From: Bacteroidota bacterium
Lineage (GTDB): Bacteria > Bacteroidota > Bacteroidia > Flavobacteriales > Weeksellaceae
Assembly (NCBI GenBank): GCA_023394415.1
Contig: JAEXAR010000041.1
Span: 1 to 64,000, forward strand
DNA: 64,000 nt
Reading direction: 5' to 3'
A model generated the notes under the pieces. That model had not been told where the DNA came from. It worked only from the letters and a program-made list of their open reading frames with translations, and ran no database searches. A program made the position numbers and the translations under genes. Of this stretch, positions 60,699 to 64,000 are shown piece after piece (positions within the stretch are counted from its first letter, which is position 1; every line of letters begins with the position of its first letter).

Positions 60699-61518
60699 AT
60701 TTTATCAACTTTTTCCAGGCTTCTTCAATATTACTTTCCAGAAGGAATTTTTGAGCGTCTCTATGTATATTTTCATCTGCTGTGAACTTTGTTCCTGGAA
60801 GCTCTTCAACATTGGCCAACATTCCTAAATCATTTCCGGTGAATATTTTGCTGTATTTTATCTCGTCCGGCAACAAATCGAAGCCAATGCCTTTGGTGAC
60901 AAGAGGTTTAGGTACTTCAAAAAGGTTATGTTCATTGTTTCGGGAATACCAGTTTCCGCCAAGTCTAGCCACTAAATCAAGTTTTTTCTGATCCAATTTT
61001 CCTTCGGCATTTAGATATTCCTCACGGATGTGAATTTTTTGTACCTCGCAAATAACAAGATTTCCAGCGCCGCCTTCAGTTCCTAAAGCCTTTACTTCTA
61101 ATACTTTGCATTCAAGATTTACGGGGCATTCTTCAATCAGTTTGGGTTTTACAACATCTGCGTCCTTCATGGTAAGTCCCGACTTTATAAACTCGTTTTC
61201 TTCTTTTGAATATTCTGTTGAAGCCAGAGAAATCTGTTGTACAATAGGAAAATTTACAATTCCAATCACCACTTCAGGTACTTCCAGAACGTTTTCTAAA
61301 GTATGTTTAGTCGTATTGTCTCTCACTCTTCTTGCCGGCGAAAAAATAACAACCGGTGGCACAGTACTGAACATATTGAAAAAACTAAAAGGCGAAAGAT
61401 TAATCGTTCCGTCATTGTCAATAGTTGATGCTAAAGCAATGGGACGTGGTGCAATTGCAGTTTGCAATATGGTTTGAAGCTCCATTGAGGAAACTTCGGA
61501 TGGGATTACTGTTTTCAT
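60697..61518 (-). CDS. Flavin reductase-like FMN-binding protein
   Basis: A 273-residue protein of the flavin-reductase-like/FMN-binding split-barrel family. The start EVSSMELQTILQTAIAPRPI is followed by FMN-binding DGTINLSPFSFFNMFSTVPP and VVIFSPARRVRDNTTKHTLE. It shares one nucleotide of its start codon with the fahA stop (minus strand, TAATG), so the two are translationally coupled. It may supply a reductase or redox partner for tyrosine or homogentisate metabolism, but this is inferred only from position. Confidence 0.9.
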   Translation of the reverse strand: MKTVIPSEVSSMELQTILQTAIAPRPIALASTIDNDGTINLSPFSFFNMFSTVPPVVIFSPARRVRDNTTKHTLENVLEVPEVVIGIVNFPIVQQISLASTEYSKEENEFIKSGLTMKDADVVKPKLIEECPVNLECKVLEVKALGTEGGAGNLVICEVQKIHIREEYLNAEGKLDQKKLDLVARLGGNWYSRNNEHNLFEVPKPLVTKGIGFDLLPDEIKYSKIFTGNDLGMLANVEELPGTKFTADENIHRDAQKFLLESNIEEAWKKLIK

Positions 61519-62765
61519 TATTTCGCAGGTAAAATCTTTCCAACTACTTCACCAAAACCAACACGAACTCCATCTTTTTCAGCCCAACCTCTCATCGTCA
61601 CTACATCATGATCATTGATGAATTTGCGTTCCTGTCCGTCATTTAGTTTTAAAGGTTCCGTTCCTCTCCAAGTGAGTTCAAGCATGGAACCAAAAGAATC
61701 TTTCTCGTGTCCTGAAATCGTTCCGGAGGCATACATATCACCCACTTCCACGTTACAACCATTTACGGTGTGATGCGCCAATTGCTGACACATATTCCAG
61801 TACATATATTTGTAGTTGCTTCGGCAAATTACAGCTTCAGTTCCCTTTTCAGGAGTGATAGACACTTCAAGATTAATGTCGTAGTTTTTATCTCCGCTAA
61901 ATTTTAAATAATCTAAAACTTCAGGCTCCTGTGTTGGAGATGTAGTTCTGAAAGGTTCTAAAGCTTCCATCGTCACTACCCATGGTGAGATGGAACTTGC
62001 AAAATTTTTAGCTAAAAATGGACCTAGCGGAACATATTCCCAAGCTTGAATGTCTCGTGCAGACCAGTCATTGAAAACTACCATTCCAAAAATGGCATCT
62101 TCAGCTTCAGCAGTTGAGATGCTTTCGCCCATTTCAGTATTTCTATTCACAATGAAAGCCATTTCCAGCTCAAAATCCAATTGTTTTGTAGGTCCAAAAA
62201 GAGGTTTCTCAACATCTGCAGGTTTCGTTTGTCCTTTTGGACGGTAAATTTCGGTTCCAGAAACGACAATTGAGGATGCTCTTCCGTGATAACCTACAGG
62301 CAAATGTTTCCAGTTGGGTAAAAGAGCATTGGCAGGATCACGGAACATTTTTCCAACATTGGTTGCATGTTCTATACTGCTGTAGAAGTCGGTATAATTT
62401 GGGATGTGAATCGGCATGAGCATTTTTACTTCATCAATTTGAAAGAAGCATTCTTCCAAAGTTTTCTCGTCGTTTGCCAAAGGTGAGTCTTCTAACAAAA
62501 GTTCCTGAATTTTAAGTCGTACAGCATTGGTTACCGGTTTTCCTAATTCTATAAATTCATTTAGGGTATAGGCTTCGAAAACATTATCATTCAGACCTTC
62601 TACATCATCTAAAAATCCAAAATCGTATAAGGTTGCCAAATCAACAACAATATCGCCAATTCTGGTAGCGCAAGCGATATATTCTTTATTAAAAACCGCT
62701 ACTCCAAAAGGAATGTTGTGGATTGAAAAGTCTGAATTTTCAGGATAGTTTACAAAAGATTTCAT
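61518..62765 (-). CDS. fahA: Fumarylacetoacetase
   Basis: The last enzyme of tyrosine/phenylalanine degradation; it hydrolyses fumarylacetoacetate to fumarate and acetoacetate. The 415-residue protein has the N-terminal SH3-like part (SDFSIHNIPFGVAVFN) and the metal-binding catalytic domain (DFYSSIEHATNVGKMFRDPA, YHGRASSIVVSGTEIYRPKG, LDFELEMAFIVNRNTEMG, VVFNDWSARDIQAWEYVPLG). Length is normal. It precedes a flavin reductase gene, and hppD lies upstream. Confidence 0.96.
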   Translation of the reverse strand: MKSFVNYPENSDFSIHNIPFGVAVFNKEYIACATRIGDIVVDLATLYDFGFLDDVEGLNDNVFEAYTLNEFIELGKPVTNAVRLKIQELLLEDSPLANDEKTLEECFFQIDEVKMLMPIHIPNYTDFYSSIEHATNVGKMFRDPANALLPNWKHLPVGYHGRASSIVVSGTEIYRPKGQTKPADVEKPLFGPTKQLDFELEMAFIVNRNTEMGESISTAEAEDAIFGMVVFNDWSARDIQAWEYVPLGPFLAKNFASSISPWVVTMEALEPFRTTSPTQEPEVLDYLKFSGDKNYDINLEVSITPEKGTEAVICRSNYKYMYWNMCQQLAHHTVNGCNVEVGDMYASGTISGHEKDSFGSMLELTWRGTEPLKLNDGQERKFINDHDVVTMRGWAEKDGVRVGFGEVVGKILPAK

Positions 62766-62860
62766 TTAAAATTTTTACTTATTTATTATTTTTTCTTAAT
62801 ACAGAAGAACGATTATAGTCAACATAATTCTATATTATTTTGATTGCATAAATTTAACAA

Positions 62861-62894
62861 AAAAAGTTCAGAAGTTAAATTCTGAACTTTTATA
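62861..62894 (-). terminator. Terminator of the 151-residue protein gene
   Basis: On the minus strand AAAGTTCAGAA and TTCTGAACTTT pair around TTTAAC and are followed by T-rich sequence. Confidence 0.85.
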
Positions 62895-62910
62895 TAATGT
62901 TGTGATGATG

Positions 62911-63366
62911 TTATTTTTTATTGATTGCAGCGTCATCAATCCAACGTTCTTTGGTATTAATGTCAACAAGATAAATACCCTTCTTCTGCTTGTTCAAAAG
63001 TAGGGTTTTTGCTACAGGTAGAGCTACTTTTTTTCCTTCAAGTTTATCAAAGCGGAATGAAAGGACATTATTTTGAGTCTTTATAACATCGCCTGTAAAA
63101 ATGTTAGATGTCGTTGTATTATTCGATTTATCATCAAATACTTCAACAAAAGTGGCTTGGTTTCCGTTAATCGTAATAAACATTCTTTCTGTATGATCCT
63201 CATAATCTTTGATGAGGACAATTTTTTTATTACTGATATCAATATCTTTCAGGTTTTGGCTTCCGCTTTTCTCTTCAAGTCGTTGTAGTCTTTCGTTTAT
63301 GGCACCATATTGAGCATTTAAACTAATACCGGTGATAGTGAGTAATAAAAAAAGAATGTTTTTCAT
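62911..63366 (-). CDS. Exported protein of unknown function in the tyrosine-degradation group
   Basis: A 151-residue protein with a signal peptide (MKNILFLLLTITGISLNAQ), then a short charged stretch (AINERLQRLEEKSGSQ) and beta strands (KKIVLIKDYEDHTERMFITI, NQATFVEVFDDKSN, LLLNKQKKGIYLVDINTKER). I do not recognise the family. The start at 63366 is preferred to 63402, because the upstream residues (MQCVEKFNKIFP) come before a complete signal peptide. It lies between fahA and hppD but ends in its own terminator. Confidence 0.7.
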   Translation of the reverse strand: MKNILFLLLTITGISLNAQYGAINERLQRLEEKSGSQNLKDIDISNKKIVLIKDYEDHTERMFITINGNQATFVEVFDDKSNNTTTSNIFTGDVIKTQNNVLSFRFDKLEGKKVALPVAKTLLLNKQKKGIYLVDINTKERWIDDAAINKK

Positions 63367-63422
63367 TGGAAAAATTTTGTTGAATTTCTCTACACATTGC
63401 AAATATCAATCCAAAAAAAAAC

Positions 63423-64000
63423 TTATAAGTTTCCTCTTTTGGCTTGTTCTCTTTCTAGAGCTTCAAATAATGCTTTGAAGTTACCTGCACCAAAACTTTG
63501 AGCGCCGTGTCTCTCGATAATTTCAAAGAATAAAGTAGGTCTGTCTTCAACCGGTTTTGTAAATATTTGAAGCAAATAGCCTTCCTCATCATGATCCACA
63601 AGGATTCCCAATTCTTGTAGTTTTTTTAAATCCTCATCAATTTTTCCCACTCTTTCAGGAATCATCTCGTAGTAAGCTTCTGGTGGTGCAGAAAGGAATT
63701 CTATACCTCTTGCTTTAAGTTCTGTAACGGTTTTTATGATGTCTTTGGTAGCCACAGCGATATGCTGCACGCCTTCACCTTCGTAAAAATCTAAATATTC
63801 TTCTACTTGTGATTTTTTCTTTCCTTCTGCAGGTTCATTAATCGGGAATTTTGCATATCCGTTACCGTTGCTCATTACTTTAGACATTAGTGCAGAATAT
63901 TCTGTGTTAATTTGTTTATCATCAAAACTTAAGATGTTTACAAATCCCATTACCTCTTCATACCACTTTACAACCGGTAACATTCTGTCCCAACCTACAT
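63423..64000 (-). CDS. hppD: 4-Hydroxyphenylpyruvate dioxygenase, C-terminal part (5' end outside window)
   Basis: HppD converts 4-hydroxyphenylpyruvate to homogentisate in tyrosine degradation. The window holds about the last 190 codons; the frame is open to the right edge, so the start lies beyond 64000. Visible parts include VKWYEEVMGFVNILSFDDK, an Fe-ligand His in GVQHIAVATKDIIKTV, and the C-terminal LFFEIIERHGAQSFGAGNFK, which holds the Glu ligand and the family signature. It pairs functionally with fahA. Confidence 0.95.
   Translation of the reverse strand, partial: VGWDRMLPVVKWYEEVMGFVNILSFDDKQINTEYSALMSKVMSNGNGYAKFPINEPAEGKKKSQVEEYLDFYEGEGVQHIAVATKDIIKTVTELKARGIEFLSAPPEAYYEMIPERVGKIDEDLKKLQELGILVDHDEEGYLLQIFTKPVEDRPTLFFEIIERHGAQSFGAGNFKALFEALEREQAKRGNL

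Overview
The window looks like a chromosomal stretch from a low-GC member of the Flavobacteriia, most probably the Chryseobacterium group of the Weeksellaceae. The evidence is the gldKLMN type IX secretion/gliding operon, a transketolase split into two genes, Bacteroidota-type promoters (-7 element TAnnTTTG), A-rich start contexts without strong Shine-Dalgarno sites, and families such as DUF5916, DUF3108 and paired HipA-like/DUF3037 proteins. I infer the genus from family resemblance and have not confirmed it.

Layout. 0.2-4.7 kb: gldK-gldL-gldM-gldN, closed by a terminator. 4.7-7.1 kb: an FAD oxidoreductase, then a decayed stretch with a GNAT fragment and a broken pirin gene, then an intact small GNAT. 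7.1-12.4 kb: a sodium:solute symporter, a small exported protein, and the two transketolase halves with an unrelated exported protein between them. 12.4-15.1 kb (minus): a DMT-like membrane protein, a module of membrane protein, Rrf2 regulator and di-iron RIC repair protein, and an Lrp/AsnC regulator. 15.2-27.9 kb: a very large TamB whose start lies 4 bp from that of divergent tsaD, two rRNA/tRNA methyltransferases, asparaginase, tRNA-Ser(GGA), asparagine synthetase, an RsmB-type methyltransferase and a YjdM/PhnA protein. 28-36 kb: a lone ABC ATPase, a YceI lipoprotein, pheS, a DUF5916 outer-membrane protein, a DUF3108 protein, and a ferredoxin reductase/ferredoxin pair. 36-42.4 kb: a broken NTF2-like gene, DUF2200, PepD, lipoproteins, a LURP-one-like protein, recR, a glycosyltransferase and secG. 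42.5-50.6 kb: a PAS histidine kinase with a receiver-only partner, a DJ-1/PfpI protein, a frameshifted stress protein, a UvrD/PcrA helicase, a decayed lipoprotein, and the DUF3037/HipA-like pair. 50.9-64 kb: polA, a broken four-helix-bundle (S23-like) gene between inverted heptamer arrays, an M16 protease, a GNAT/polysaccharide deacetylase pair, TerC, and a tyrosine-degradation group (flavin reductase, fahA, hppD cut by the window edge).

Most of the window is ordinary core genome. The points that stand out are: a GldM that appears to lack its second periplasmic domain; at least six broken genes in 64 kb, several with single-base changes in homopolymers (real decay or assembly error); an S23-like relic bounded by inverted heptamer arrays; several -7 elements placed so close to start codons that the mRNAs may be leaderless; interlocked tamB/tsaD promoters; a small lipoprotein with a duplicated Cys/His motif; and the uncharacterised HipA-like/DUF3037 pair. 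No CRISPR array, prophage, insertion sequence or rRNA operon was seen.
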